A stretch of 64,000 bases of DNA from an uncultured Brachybacterium sp. (GTDB lineage Bacteria; Actinomycetota; Actinomycetes; Actinomycetales; Dermabacteraceae). Shown piece by piece: positions 7,948 through 16,440 of this stretch. The notes below the pieces were generated by a model. That model saw only the letters and a program-made list of their open reading frames with translations. It made no database searches and was not told the origin of the DNA. Numbering within the stretch: position 1 is the first letter of the stretch; the number at the start of each line of letters is the position of its first letter. The position numbers and the translations under genes were made by a program. The DNA is taken from the NCBI RefSeq assembly GCF_947500705.1, contig NZ_CANMSY010000002.1, positions 1-64,000 of the forward strand, given 5' to 3'.

Positions 7948-9267
7948 TCAGCCCATCGCCTCCCGGGCGGCCTGCTGCGCCTCCGGGAGCGCTTCGGCGG
8001 CGGTCGCTTCGCCACGGAAGATCTTCGCGATGCCCTGCAGTGCCGTGCCGGTGGCGATCGCCGAACGATCCCCCGTCTCGGGGTGCGCCGCGGACTCGGG
8101 CACCTCGATCACCGAGACGTCCACCCCGGCCTCCGCCCAGCTCTCCTCCCAGGCGCCGCGCAGATCGCGATGGGCGGGGATGCCCAGACGGTTCTCCGCG
8201 AGCGTGCGCTGACCCTCCGCGCCACCGAGCCAGGTCAGCAGCTCGGCGATCGCCGCGGACCGCTCGTCCTCCTTCGCCTCGACGCCGACGGCGGCGATCG
8301 CATGGACCAGCGGGCGGGGACCCTGGGAGCCCGCGACGACGGGATGGACGCCCCAGTCGAAGCTGCCACCGATCTCCTCGGCCACGGTGTGCAGATCGTA
8401 CGTGCCCGTCTGCAGCAGGCCGAGCTTGCCCTGGAGGAACAGGTTCCGGCACAGCATCGGATCCGCCGTGGTCTCTGCCCCTGCCGGGCCGAGGTGCGAG
8501 GAGGCGAGATCGGCGAGGTACTGCACCGCAGCGATGCCTGCGTCGGAGGCGAAGGACATCGTCCCCTCCTCGTCCTGCCAGGTACCACCCTGCGCAGCGA
8601 TGAAGGGTCCCAGCACTGCGGTGCGGTCGGGATGCGCACTGAACCCGAACGTCGCCCGGGTAGCGGGGTCGAAGCCCTCGTCACCGGGGTGGAGCCCTGC
8701 CCCGTCGACGGTGACGGCGCGGGAGAGGTCGCGCAGCGGATCCGTCGGCGCGCCGGGGTCGAAGCTCAGCGCGGTCGCGTCGCCCTCGGCCGCCGCGACC
8801 AGGCCCTCATGCGCCACCAGGATGCTCTGCTCCCAGAGCTGAGGGACGCCCCACAGCCCGTCCTCGAGCCGGTAGAGATCGGTGGCGACGCTCTCCCATC
8901 GAGACGAGCTGTCGCCGACGAGCTCGCCGATCTCGAGCAGCTGCCCGCTGGCATGCACCTGCGCGAGGTTCGCCGTGTTCATCCACAGCACGTCAGGCAG
9001 GTTCTCCTCCGCCACGTCCAAGGGCAGCTGGGTCCAGTAGTCATCCCAGCCGAGCACCTCGACCGCGACCTCGATCCCGGTGGCGGCGGTGAACTCCGCG
9101 AGGGATTCCTCGTAGGCCACCGCCGCGGCCTCGCTCCACACCCGCATCCGCAGCGTGTCGCCGTCCTCGAGCTCGACGGACGGATCCGAGGAGCAGCCGC
9201 TGAGCGCTCCGACCCCGGCCAGGCCCATCGCAGCGGTGGAGAGCAGGAGCTGGCGGCGGGTCGGCAC
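7948..9267 (-). CDS. sugar-type ABC solute-binding lipoprotein
   Basis: Extracellular solute-binding protein of family 1 (carbohydrate ABC importers), 439 residues, anchored as a lipoprotein. The N-terminus TRRQLLLSTAAMGLAG is a signal peptide with a Tat-like TRRQ start and the lipobox LSGC puts the lipidated cysteine near residue 25. The mature part has the usual pattern: EFTAATGIEVAVEV, LPDVLWMNTANL, and later GKLGLLQTGTYDL. It starts with GTG, with AAAGG about ten bases upstream. No permease or ATPase gene is adjacent, so the rest of the importer must be elsewhere. It lies directly downstream of glgP on the same strand (37-bp gap), hinting at an alpha-glucan or maltodextrin ligand, but this is only context. 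Confidence 0.85.
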   Translation of the reverse strand: MPTRRQLLLSTAAMGLAGVGALSGCSSDPSVELEDGDTLRMRVWSEAAAVAYEESLAEFTAATGIEVAVEVLGWDDYWTQLPLDVAEENLPDVLWMNTANLAQVHASGQLLEIGELVGDSSSRWESVATDLYRLEDGLWGVPQLWEQSILVAHEGLVAAAEGDATALSFDPGAPTDPLRDLSRAVTVDGAGLHPGDEGFDPATRATFGFSAHPDRTAVLGPFIAAQGGTWQDEEGTMSFASDAGIAAVQYLADLASSHLGPAGAETTADPMLCRNLFLQGKLGLLQTGTYDLHTVAEEIGGSFDWGVHPVVAGSQGPRPLVHAIAAVGVEAKEDERSAAIAELLTWLGGAEGQRTLAENRLGIPAHRDLRGAWEESWAEAGVDVSVIEVPESAAHPETGDRSAIATGTALQGIAKIFRGEATAAEALPEAQQAAREAMG

Positions 9268-9304
9268 GGGGTCGGAGCCTTTCGTCGGAGGTGCGGTGGC
9301 CCGC

Positions 9305-11869
9305 TCAGGCGGTGGTGACCAGCCCGAGCTCGGCGCGGGAGGCCAGCACCGGGTGCTGCGGGGTGACCCGCACGGTGTAGCCCACCTCGCCGGGAGCGGC
9401 GAGCGCGAACCGTGCGGCCCAGCGGCCGTCGTCCGCGCGCTGCAGAGGGATCAGCTGAGGATCGATGATCTCATCCTCCGCGCTGATCTCGCCGAGGGCC
9501 GCCTCGATCAGCACATCCGTGTCGCGCAGACCACCCAGCTCGACGTCCGCCACCAGGGTGACCTCGGCGCCGGTGGAGACCGTCGGTCCGTCGACGCCCT
9601 CGAGCGTCACACCGCTCACGGCGACCTTCGACCAGGCCTGCTGCACTGCGGCCTTCCATTCGGTGAACTCCCCGGCCAGCGCCGGATCCGCGGTGAAGGC
9701 GGAGGCAGCACGGGCAGCGGGCAGATACAGATCGGTGACATAGTCACGCACCATGCGGGCAGCCACGATCTGCGGCGCGACCTTGACGAGCGAGGAGCGG
9801 ACCTTGGTCATCCAGCCTCGCTGCATGCCGCGCGCGTCACGCTCGTAGTACAGCGGGACGATCGACTGCTCGAGGATCTCGTAAAGGGCATCGGCCTCGA
9901 TCCGGTTGCGCTCGGACTGGTCGGCGACCTCGGCGGTGGGGATGGTCCAGCCCGCCTCGTCGTCCTTCATCTCGTCCCACCAGCCGTCGGACACCGAGAA
10001 GGTGAGCCCGCCGTTGAGGACGGCCTTCATGCCCGAGGTGCCGGACGCCTCCTCCGGTCGAACCGGGTTGTTCAGCCACACGTCCGAGCCGGCGATCAGC
10101 ACGGAGGCCATGCGGATGTCGTAGTCGGGAAGGAAGGCGATGCGGTGGCGCACGCCGTGGTCGTCGGCGAACTGCACCAGCTCCTGGAGGAACTCCTTGC
10201 CGGGGCGGTCGGCCGGGTGCGACTTGCCGGCGACGATGATCTGGACCGGGCGCTCCTCGTCCAGCAGGATCTTCTTGAGGCGCTCGGGGTCCGAGAGCAT
10301 CAGGGTCAGGCGCTTGTAGGTCGAGACGCGGCGGGCGAAGCCGATGGTCAGGGCGTTCGGATCCAGGATGTGCTCGGTCCAGGCGAGCTCTGCCTCGTCG
10401 GCGCCGCGGCGCAGCCACGACTCCTTGACGTGCTGCCGTGCCATCGTCACGAGGTCCGCACGCAGCGCGTTGCGGGTCTCGGTGAGCTCATGGTCGGTGA
10501 GGGTCGCCAGGGCGCTCCAGTCGCTGAGCGAGGAGATGTCGACGTCCCCGAGGGCCTTCTTGTACAGATCATCCATGTGCGCCGAGGTCCAGGTGCGGCG
10601 GTGCACGCCGTTGGTGACCGAGCCGATCGGCACCTCGGGCACGTCGAAGCCCGGGTAGAGGTCCTGGAACATGCTGCGGGAGACCGCACCGTGGAGCTTC
10701 GCGACGCCGTTGGCGCGCTGGGCGATGCGGAAGCCGAGCTGGGCCATGTTGAACACGTCCCCGCCCTCCTCGATCCCGAGCGCGAGGGCGGCCTCGACGG
10801 GCAGTGCAGGGATCAGGCGGGCGATGCCGGACTGATCGGCGTCGAGATAGCTGCGCAGCTGAGCGGCGTCGAAGCGGTCGATGCCGGCGGGCACCGGGGT
10901 GTGGGTGGTGAACACGGTGCCCGCGCGCACCTCGGAGACGGCTTCGGAGAAGCTGGCGCCGGCCTCGATCCTGCGGCCCACGCGCTCGAGCCCGGAGAAG
11001 CCGGCATGGCCCTCGTTGAGGTGGAAGACGGTGGGTGCCGGAGCTCCGGTCACCTGGGCGTATGCCTCGACCGCGCGGACGCCGCCGATCCCCAGCACGA
11101 TCTCCTGGACGATGCGGTGCTCGTGATCGCCGCCGTAGAGACGGTCGGTGATCTGGCGTGCGTCCTCGTCGTTGGTCTCGACGTTGGTGTCCAGCAGGAG
11201 CAGCGGGACCCGGCCCACCTGCGCCTTCCAGACGGCGATGGCGATCTCGCGCCCGCCCGGCATCTTCACCGACACGGTCAGCTGCTCGCCGGCAGCGGTG
11301 AGCACGGGATCGATGGGCAGCTGCTCGGGATCGTTGTGGCGGTAGTTCTCCTGCTGCCAGCCGCTGGGGTCCAGCGACTGGGAGAAGTAGCCCCACTGGT
11401 ACAGCAGGCCGATGGCCACCAGCGGCACCCCGAGGTCCGAGGCGGACTTCAGGTGGTCACCGGCGAGGATGCCGAGACCGCCGGAATAGATCGGAAGGGT
11501 CGGGGTGATCCCGAACTCCATGGAGAAGTAGGCGATCGAGGAGCCGTCGCCATTGCCCTGTGCACCAGGGACGGTGCGCTGGAACCAGCGGCCGGAGCCG
11601 AGGTAGGTGCGCAGGTCACCTGCTTCGGAACGCATCTGCGCAAGGAACGTCTCATCGCGGGCCGCCTCGGCCAGACGTCCCGCCGGAACCCGGGAGAGCA
11701 TGGCGATGGGGTTCTCGCCGCTCGCGGCGAACACACGGGGGTCGAGGGAGCGGAACAGGTCGACGGTCTGCCGACGCCAGGTCCAGCGCAGGTTCATCGC
11801 GAGATCGCGCAGTGGCGCGAGGACATCCGGGAGGTCGGAGGAGACCGTGATCGTGGAGAGGGGCTTCAT
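9305..11869 (-). CDS. glgP: alpha-glucan phosphorylase (GT35)
   Basis: Releases glucose-1-phosphate from glycogen or maltodextrin by phosphorolysis, using pyridoxal phosphate. The 854-residue protein is of the shorter actinobacterial/archaeal phosphorylase type with an extra N-terminal domain (about 1-110). Visible landmarks are AYFSMEFGI and IYSGGLGILAGDHLKSASDLG, VFHLNEGHAGF, and EASGTSGMKAVLNGG in the C-terminal half, the PLP-lysine region. The ATG at 11869 has GGAG seven bases upstream; an upstream in-frame extension to 12028 is rejected because it crosses the promoter region. The intergenic region before it holds repeated TCTTGC motifs that may bind a regulator. Confidence 0.93.
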   Translation of the reverse strand: MKPLSTITVSSDLPDVLAPLRDLAMNLRWTWRRQTVDLFRSLDPRVFAASGENPIAMLSRVPAGRLAEAARDETFLAQMRSEAGDLRTYLGSGRWFQRTVPGAQGNGDGSSIAYFSMEFGITPTLPIYSGGLGILAGDHLKSASDLGVPLVAIGLLYQWGYFSQSLDPSGWQQENYRHNDPEQLPIDPVLTAAGEQLTVSVKMPGGREIAIAVWKAQVGRVPLLLLDTNVETNDEDARQITDRLYGGDHEHRIVQEIVLGIGGVRAVEAYAQVTGAPAPTVFHLNEGHAGFSGLERVGRRIEAGASFSEAVSEVRAGTVFTTHTPVPAGIDRFDAAQLRSYLDADQSGIARLIPALPVEAALALGIEEGGDVFNMAQLGFRIAQRANGVAKLHGAVSRSMFQDLYPGFDVPEVPIGSVTNGVHRRTWTSAHMDDLYKKALGDVDISSLSDWSALATLTDHELTETRNALRADLVTMARQHVKESWLRRGADEAELAWTEHILDPNALTIGFARRVSTYKRLTLMLSDPERLKKILLDEERPVQIIVAGKSHPADRPGKEFLQELVQFADDHGVRHRIAFLPDYDIRMASVLIAGSDVWLNNPVRPEEASGTSGMKAVLNGGLTFSVSDGWWDEMKDDEAGWTIPTAEVADQSERNRIEADALYEILEQSIVPLYYERDARGMQRGWMTKVRSSLVKVAPQIVAARMVRDYVTDLYLPAARAASAFTADPALAGEFTEWKAAVQQAWSKVAVSGVTLEGVDGPTVSTGAEVTLVADVELGGLRDTDVLIEAALGEISAEDEIIDPQLIPLQRADDGRWAARFALAAPGEVGYTVRVTPQHPVLASRAELGLVTTA

Positions 11870-11899
11870 GGCTCCACGGTACCCGAGGAAGCTGAAGAT

Positions 11900-12030
11900 T
11901 CTTGCACCGTTCTTGCGAGATAGACGACGATATTCCGCCCACCATTCTCCTCCGTGCCACCAGGGGAGACGTAGATCTGTCGGATCCTCCGACACATACC
12001 GCGCCCGTGACATGCAACCTTCTTGCAAGA
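11900..12030. promoter_or_regulatory. repeated TCTTGC(A/G)AGA motifs, possible operator
   Basis: The 298-bp gap between glgP and the sigma/anti-sigma fusion contains TCTTGCACCG (11900-11909), TCTTGCGAGA (11911-11920) and the perfect palindrome TCTTGCAAGA (12021-12030). The first two are 11 bp apart, one helical turn. They lie 30-160 bp upstream of the glgP start. LacI-type maltose regulators in streptomycetes bind CTTGCAG-like palindromes, so control of glgP by such a regulator is plausible. Nothing else recognisable is in the gap. Confidence 0.4.
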
Positions 12031-12167
12031 TCTTTCCTGTCGGTGGGACTGCCCATCTCCCGTCGACAGCAGCTTTTCCGCCGCTCCTGCATCACCGCCT
12101 GCGACAATGGTGCGGCGCCGTGGGGGACGGTGCCCCACGACGAGAGCAGAACGCACGGAGGCGCCCG

Positions 12168-13733
12168 ATGGGGAGCGACATACGGACCGGGGAGATGCCC
12201 GCGATCCCGGAGGACACGGTCGATCTCGGCGAGCGCCTCGACCCGACCAGGACGCTGCTGCGTCGAGCCTCGAGCGCGGATCAGCGTGCCGCTGCCGCGC
12301 TGGTGGATGTGCTCGGTCCTCGCATCCACGGTCTTGCGGTGCATGTGACGGGCTCCTCGGCACGGGCGGAGAAGCTCGCCGTGACGGTGCTGCGCTCCTG
12401 CCTCCGGGATGCCGGCGATCTCGCCACGAGCGGGCTGCCGGGTGAGGCCGCGGTGCTGGATCGGGCTCGACGGGCCGCGGTGGCCACCGCGCCGAGCGGC
12501 GATGTGCGCTCGCTGGTCGCACCTGATCTGGTCAACGATCGCACCCGTGATCGGCGCGAGGTGGAGGTGCTGCGGGTGCTGCTGGAGCTGCCGCCTGCGC
12601 ATCGCGCTCTGGTCGAGTCCGCAGCCCAGGGCCGGTTCTCCTACTCGGGGCACGTTCGTCCGCAGAATGCCGTGGTCCTCTCCCAGGCGCTCGACCGGCT
12701 GGTCCCGTTCGGCGGCCCGCTCGATGTGGAGACCCGGGCGCTGGCGGCTCTCGATGCCCTCGCCCTGGCCGACGAAGGAGAGCGGCTGCGGCTGCGGGAG
12801 CTGACCCGGTCTCCGGAGACGGCAGGGATCCACCGTCATGCGATCGAGGCCGCGGCACGCCTGGCACTGCTGACCGCGGTCCCGCCCTCGCGCGATCTGC
12901 GCCCGGCCGTGCTCGAGGGCTTCGGTGCCCTGCAGCCCGATCGTCCCCGCGCCCCTCTGCGCCCCGCCCGGCCAGCTGGTCCCGCAGAGCCCGAGCCCAA
13001 CTACCGCGGCGACTATGCCACCCCGGTGCTCGGGACCGATTCCCAGCGCCGGATGGTCGGCCCGCCGGCGATGGCGGGCGGGCGTCTCTCGAGCGCCGCG
13101 GAGCCGTCGGCCAGCTCACCGATGACTCCGATGGCCCCGGGCAGCGAGGCAGCCCCGCCGACGGACGCTCCGGGAGGCTCCCGGTCCCCCGCCTTCTCCT
13201 TCCGCGCCACGGATGAGAAGCAGCGCTCGCGTCGCGGCCGCCGACGCGAGAAGCGGCGCGCCAGGCAGGAGCGCCGCGGCATCCCGTGGTTCTCCCGCAC
13301 CATCGCAGCACTGGCCCTGGTCGCGGCACTCGTGCTCGGCGTCCTGCTGTCGGATGCCCACGATCAGCTCGAGGAGTCCGAGCGTCTCGCCTCGGCCTGG
13401 GCGGGTCACACCATGACCACCGGCGCTCAGCTGGTCCCCGGAGTCAGCGACAACGGGACCTGGCAGGCGGTGATCACCGAGGAGGGCATCTCGCTGCGTG
13501 CCGAGGGAGTGACGGGCTGGGAGGGCGAGGTCCTCGAGCTCTGGGGAGAGACCGAGGGGGTGCAGCGCAGCCTGGGGGTCCTCGATCTCGCAGACGACGG
13601 CTCCATAGAGTTCACGACCGCGGAGAGCGACGAACGTCTCTTCGTCACCCGCGAGATGCCCCCGGGGAACGAGTCCGGCACCCCGTCGGAGCGCATGGTG
13701 GCGAGCCTGGACCCCGCCGTGTCCGGGATCTGA
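12168..13733 (+). CDS. membrane protein resembling a degenerate sigma factor fused to an RskA-like anti-sigma factor
   Basis: A 521-residue protein I cannot name. Residues about 22-85 resemble sigma region 2 (DQRAAAALVDVLGPRIHGLA), and ELPPAHRALVESAAQGRFSY at about 140-160 resembles the start of sigma region 4, but no usable helix-turn-helix follows. Residues 186-252 look like an anti-sigma domain (ETRALAALDALALADEGERL ... LLTAVPPSRDLRPAVLEGF). A Pro/Ala-rich linker (255-340), a basic stretch (RRGRRREKRRARQERR), one membrane helix at about 376-395 and a C-terminal RskA-like domain (430-515) follow. The ATG has GGAGG at good spacing. It faces away from glgP. The fusion reading is inference from pattern, not a database match. 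Confidence 0.6.
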   Translation: MGSDIRTGEMPAIPEDTVDLGERLDPTRTLLRRASSADQRAAAALVDVLGPRIHGLAVHVTGSSARAEKLAVTVLRSCLRDAGDLATSGLPGEAAVLDRARRAAVATAPSGDVRSLVAPDLVNDRTRDRREVEVLRVLLELPPAHRALVESAAQGRFSYSGHVRPQNAVVLSQALDRLVPFGGPLDVETRALAALDALALADEGERLRLRELTRSPETAGIHRHAIEAAARLALLTAVPPSRDLRPAVLEGFGALQPDRPRAPLRPARPAGPAEPEPNYRGDYATPVLGTDSQRRMVGPPAMAGGRLSSAAEPSASSPMTPMAPGSEAAPPTDAPGGSRSPAFSFRATDEKQRSRRGRRREKRRARQERRGIPWFSRTIAALALVAALVLGVLLSDAHDQLEESERLASAWAGHTMTTGAQLVPGVSDNGTWQAVITEEGISLRAEGVTGWEGEVLELWGETEGVQRSLGVLDLADDGSIEFTTAESDERLFVTREMPPGNESGTPSERMVASLDPAVSGI

Positions 13734-13773
13734 GGCACCGGCTCCGTCCGGAAGCGACCCGCCTGAGCATGAC

Positions 13774-13805
13774 GCCGCCCCGCTCGCGATGGCGAACGGG
13801 GCGGC
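13774..13805. terminator. bidirectional hairpin terminator
   Basis: A perfect 9-bp GC-rich stem (GCCGCCCCG with CGGGGCGGC) encloses a 14-base loop in the gap between two convergent genes. There is no strong T-tract on either side, which is usual in high-GC actinobacteria. Confidence 0.65.
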
Positions 13806-13838
13806 TGTGGGGCATGAGCGCTCGACGGAGCGTCGGGC

Positions 13839-15521
13839 TCAGTCGCGGGTCAGGCGACGGTAGGTCACGCGGTGGGGACGGGCCGCGTCCTCGCCGAGGC
13901 GATCGACCTTGTTGGCCTGGTAGGACTCGAAGTTGCCCTCGAACCAGTACCAGTTCGCCGGGTTCTCCTCGGTGCCCTCATAGGCCAGGATGTGGGTCGC
14001 CACCCGGTCCAGGAACCAGCGGTCGTGGGAGACGACCACAGCACAGCCGGGGAACTCCAGCAGCGCGTTCTCGAGCGAGCCGAGGGTCTGCACGTCCAGG
14101 TCGTTGGTGGGCTCATCGAGCAGCAGCACGTTGCCGCCCTGCTTGAGGGTCAGCGCCAGGTTCAGGCGGTTGCGCTCACCGCCGGAGAGGATCCCGGCCT
14201 TCTTCTGCTGGTCCGGGCCCTTGAAGCCGAACTGGCTGACGTAGGCGCGGGAGGGGATCTCGACCTTGCCGACCTGGATGTAGTCCAGCCCGTCGGAGAC
14301 GACCTCCCAGAGATTCTTCTCCGGGTCGATGTTCTCGCGATTCTGGTCGACATAGCTGATCTTGACGGACTTGCCGATCTTCAGCTCCCCGTCATCCAGC
14401 GGCTCGAGGCCCACCATGGTCTTGAAGAGCGTGGTCTTGCCGACGCCGTTGGGGCCGATGACGCCGACGATGCCGTTGGGCGGCAGGGTGAAGGAGAGCC
14501 CGTCGATGAGCACGCGCTCCCCGAAGCCCTTCTTCAGGTCCTTGGCGTCGATGACCTGGTTGCCCAGCCGCGGGCCGGGCGGGATGGTGATCTCCTCGAA
14601 GTCGAGCTTGCGGGTGCGCTCGGCCTCGGTGGCCATCTCCTCGTAGCGGGCCAGACGAGCCTTGGACTTCGCCTGGCGGCCCTTGGCGTTGGACCGCACC
14701 CACTCCAGCTCCTCCTTGAGGCGCTTGGCGAGCTTCTGGTCCTTCTTGCCCTGGACGTTGAGGCGCTCTTCCTTCTTCTCCAGGTAGGTGGAGTAGTTGC
14801 CCTCATAGGGGTAGAGGTGACCGCGGTCGACCTCGGCGATCCACTGGGCCACATGGTCCAGGAAGTACCGGTCGTGGGTGACGGCTATGACGGCGCCCTC
14901 GTACTGCTTGAGGTGCTGCTCGAGCCAGAGCACGCTCTCGGCGTCGAGGTGGTTGGTCGGCTCGTCCAGCAGCAGCAGGTCGGGCTTCTCCAGCAGCAGC
15001 TTGCACAGTGCCACGCGGCGACGCTCACCACCGGAGAGGTGGGTGACCATCTCGTCGCCGGGCGGGCAGCGCAGGGCATCCATCGCCTGCTCGAGCTGGG
15101 AGTCGAGGTCCCAGCCGTTGGCAGCGTCGATGTCGGTCTGGAGCTTGCCCATCTCCTCCATCAGCGCGTCGAAGTCGGCGTCGGGCTCTGCCATCTCCTC
15201 GCCGATGGCGTTGAAGCGCTGGACCTTCTGGAACAGCACACCCATGCCTTCCTGGACGTTCTCCAGGACGGTCTTGGACTCGTCCAGCGGCGGCTCCTGC
15301 AGCAGGATGCCGACGCTGTAGCCCGGGGAGAGCTTCGCCTCGCCGTTGCTGGGCGTGTCGAGCCCGGCCATGATCTTGAGGATCGTGGACTTGCCGGCGC
15401 CGTTGGGGCCGACCATGCCGATCTTCGCGCCAGGGTAGAAGCTCATGGAGACGTCATCGAGGATGACCTTCTCGCCGACTGCCTTTCGGGCCTTGTACAT
15501 GGAGTAGATGAATTCAGCCAA
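13839..15521 (-). CDS. ettA: energy-dependent translational throttle protein EttA
   Basis: Soluble ABC-F ATPase that binds the ribosomal E site and gates the first elongation step according to cellular energy. The 560-residue protein has two ATPase domains with Walker A GPNGAGKST (about residue 38) and GPNGVGKTT (about 352), signature motifs LSGGERRRVAL and LSGGERNRLNL, and Walker B LLLLDEPTNHLDAES and VLLLDEPTNDLD. The charged linker (EKKEERLNVQGKKDQKLAKR) between the domains is typical of EttA. The start is TTG at 15521 with AGGAA six bases upstream, giving the family's usual N-terminus AEFIY. It is convergent with the preceding membrane gene. Confidence 0.95.
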   Translation of the reverse strand: MAEFIYSMYKARKAVGEKVILDDVSMSFYPGAKIGMVGPNGAGKSTILKIMAGLDTPSNGEAKLSPGYSVGILLQEPPLDESKTVLENVQEGMGVLFQKVQRFNAIGEEMAEPDADFDALMEEMGKLQTDIDAANGWDLDSQLEQAMDALRCPPGDEMVTHLSGGERRRVALCKLLLEKPDLLLLDEPTNHLDAESVLWLEQHLKQYEGAVIAVTHDRYFLDHVAQWIAEVDRGHLYPYEGNYSTYLEKKEERLNVQGKKDQKLAKRLKEELEWVRSNAKGRQAKSKARLARYEEMATEAERTRKLDFEEITIPPGPRLGNQVIDAKDLKKGFGERVLIDGLSFTLPPNGIVGVIGPNGVGKTTLFKTMVGLEPLDDGELKIGKSVKISYVDQNRENIDPEKNLWEVVSDGLDYIQVGKVEIPSRAYVSQFGFKGPDQQKKAGILSGGERNRLNLALTLKQGGNVLLLDEPTNDLDVQTLGSLENALLEFPGCAVVVSHDRWFLDRVATHILAYEGTEENPANWYWFEGNFESYQANKVDRLGEDAARPHRVTYRRLTRD

Positions 15522-15747
15522 CTGGGGTTCCTGTTCGGAGAGGGGTTCTGGGGATTCTCACCGGCGCGCCGCGGAGCGGTGCCGCACGGGATGTGTCGCA
15601 GGCCCGACTCTACCTGCTGCCGGAGCTCTGGCCCCCGGTGGCGGGGCCGAGATAGACGCGTGCCACCCTCATCGCCCTTCTGGCGCCGGATCGCTCCCGC
15701 GCCCGGATCGCTCCCGCGCGAGAGGGGAGAGTGTGCTCAGTGGAGTC

Positions 15748-16440
15748 TCAGTCCAGCGGGACACCGCGCTCGGCGAGCACGCGGCGCGCCATCGCCGCCC
15801 CGTGCTCGATCCCCTCGGGTCGTGCGTCGCCGTTGCGCGGCCAGAGGTGGGCGTCGATGCCGCGCGCCTTCGCGGCGTCCACGTTCTCCTGACGGTCATC
15901 GAAGTAGATGACGGCCGAGGGGATGGACACTCCCCCGGTCTCGTGGGCGAGAACGTCCAGCAGCACCTCGTAGAGCTCGCGGTCCGGCTTGACCGCCCGC
16001 TCCTCGCCGGAGACCACGGCGAGGGTGAACGCCTCGAACCAGTCCGCGCGGCGCACCTCCTCCGCGAAGGACACCGAGGCGTTGGACAGCAGGGCCAGGC
16101 GCACCTCGTTGCGGGCGAGATCGTGGATCAGCGACCTCGCCTCGGGATCCATCCGCAGGAAGTAGCGGTTGTCCGCCTTCTGCAGCTCTGCGACCTCCTC
16201 CTCGGAGAGCTCCTCCACCCCGACGGAGGCGGCCACTGCTCCCCAGTACTCGGCGACGGTCGTGTCCCCGCGGTCGTAGGCATCGCGTTCACGCCACAGC
16301 GCCTCCTCGAGAGCCGTCTGCTCGCCGCCGAGCAGCTCATGCAGATCCGCCACCGGGTCGTGCCCGGCGCTCAGCACGCCCCCGTAGTCGAAGACCACGG
16401 TGGGCTTCGGCGGAGTGCGGCGGCGATTGCGCTTGCTCAT
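15748..16440 (-). CDS. HAD-superfamily hydrolase
   Basis: Haloacid-dehalogenase-like hydrolase of 230 residues, probably a phosphatase of small metabolites. Motif I is weakened: VVFDYGGVL has one aspartate and lacks the usual second one (DxDGxL becomes DYGGVL), as in HAD subfamily IA/DUF-type enzymes near YihX. Motif II is LLSNAS, the lysine motif is AVKPDRELYEVLL and motif III is VIYFDDRQENVDAAKARG. The ATG overlaps the stop of the PDZ protease by four bases (ATGA), so the two are translationally coupled. A 226-bp gap to ettA holds nothing I recognise. Confidence 0.85.
   Translation of the reverse strand: MSKRNRRRTPPKPTVVFDYGGVLSAGHDPVADLHELLGGEQTALEEALWRERDAYDRGDTTVAEYWGAVAASVGVEELSEEEVAELQKADNRYFLRMDPEARSLIHDLARNEVRLALLSNASVSFAEEVRRADWFEAFTLAVVSGEERAVKPDRELYEVLLDVLAHETGGVSIPSAVIYFDDRQENVDAAKARGIDAHLWPRNGDARPEGIEHGAAMARRVLAERGVPLD

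Noticed and set aside
9155-11923. 922-codon open frame antisense to glgP
   Set aside because: High-GC shadow of the phosphorylase; composition is His/Gly/Asp-rich without family features.
11607-12167. N-terminal extension of the sigma/anti-sigma-like protein
   Set aside because: It would overlap the start of glgP and the promoter region; ATG 12168 has a good GGAGG.
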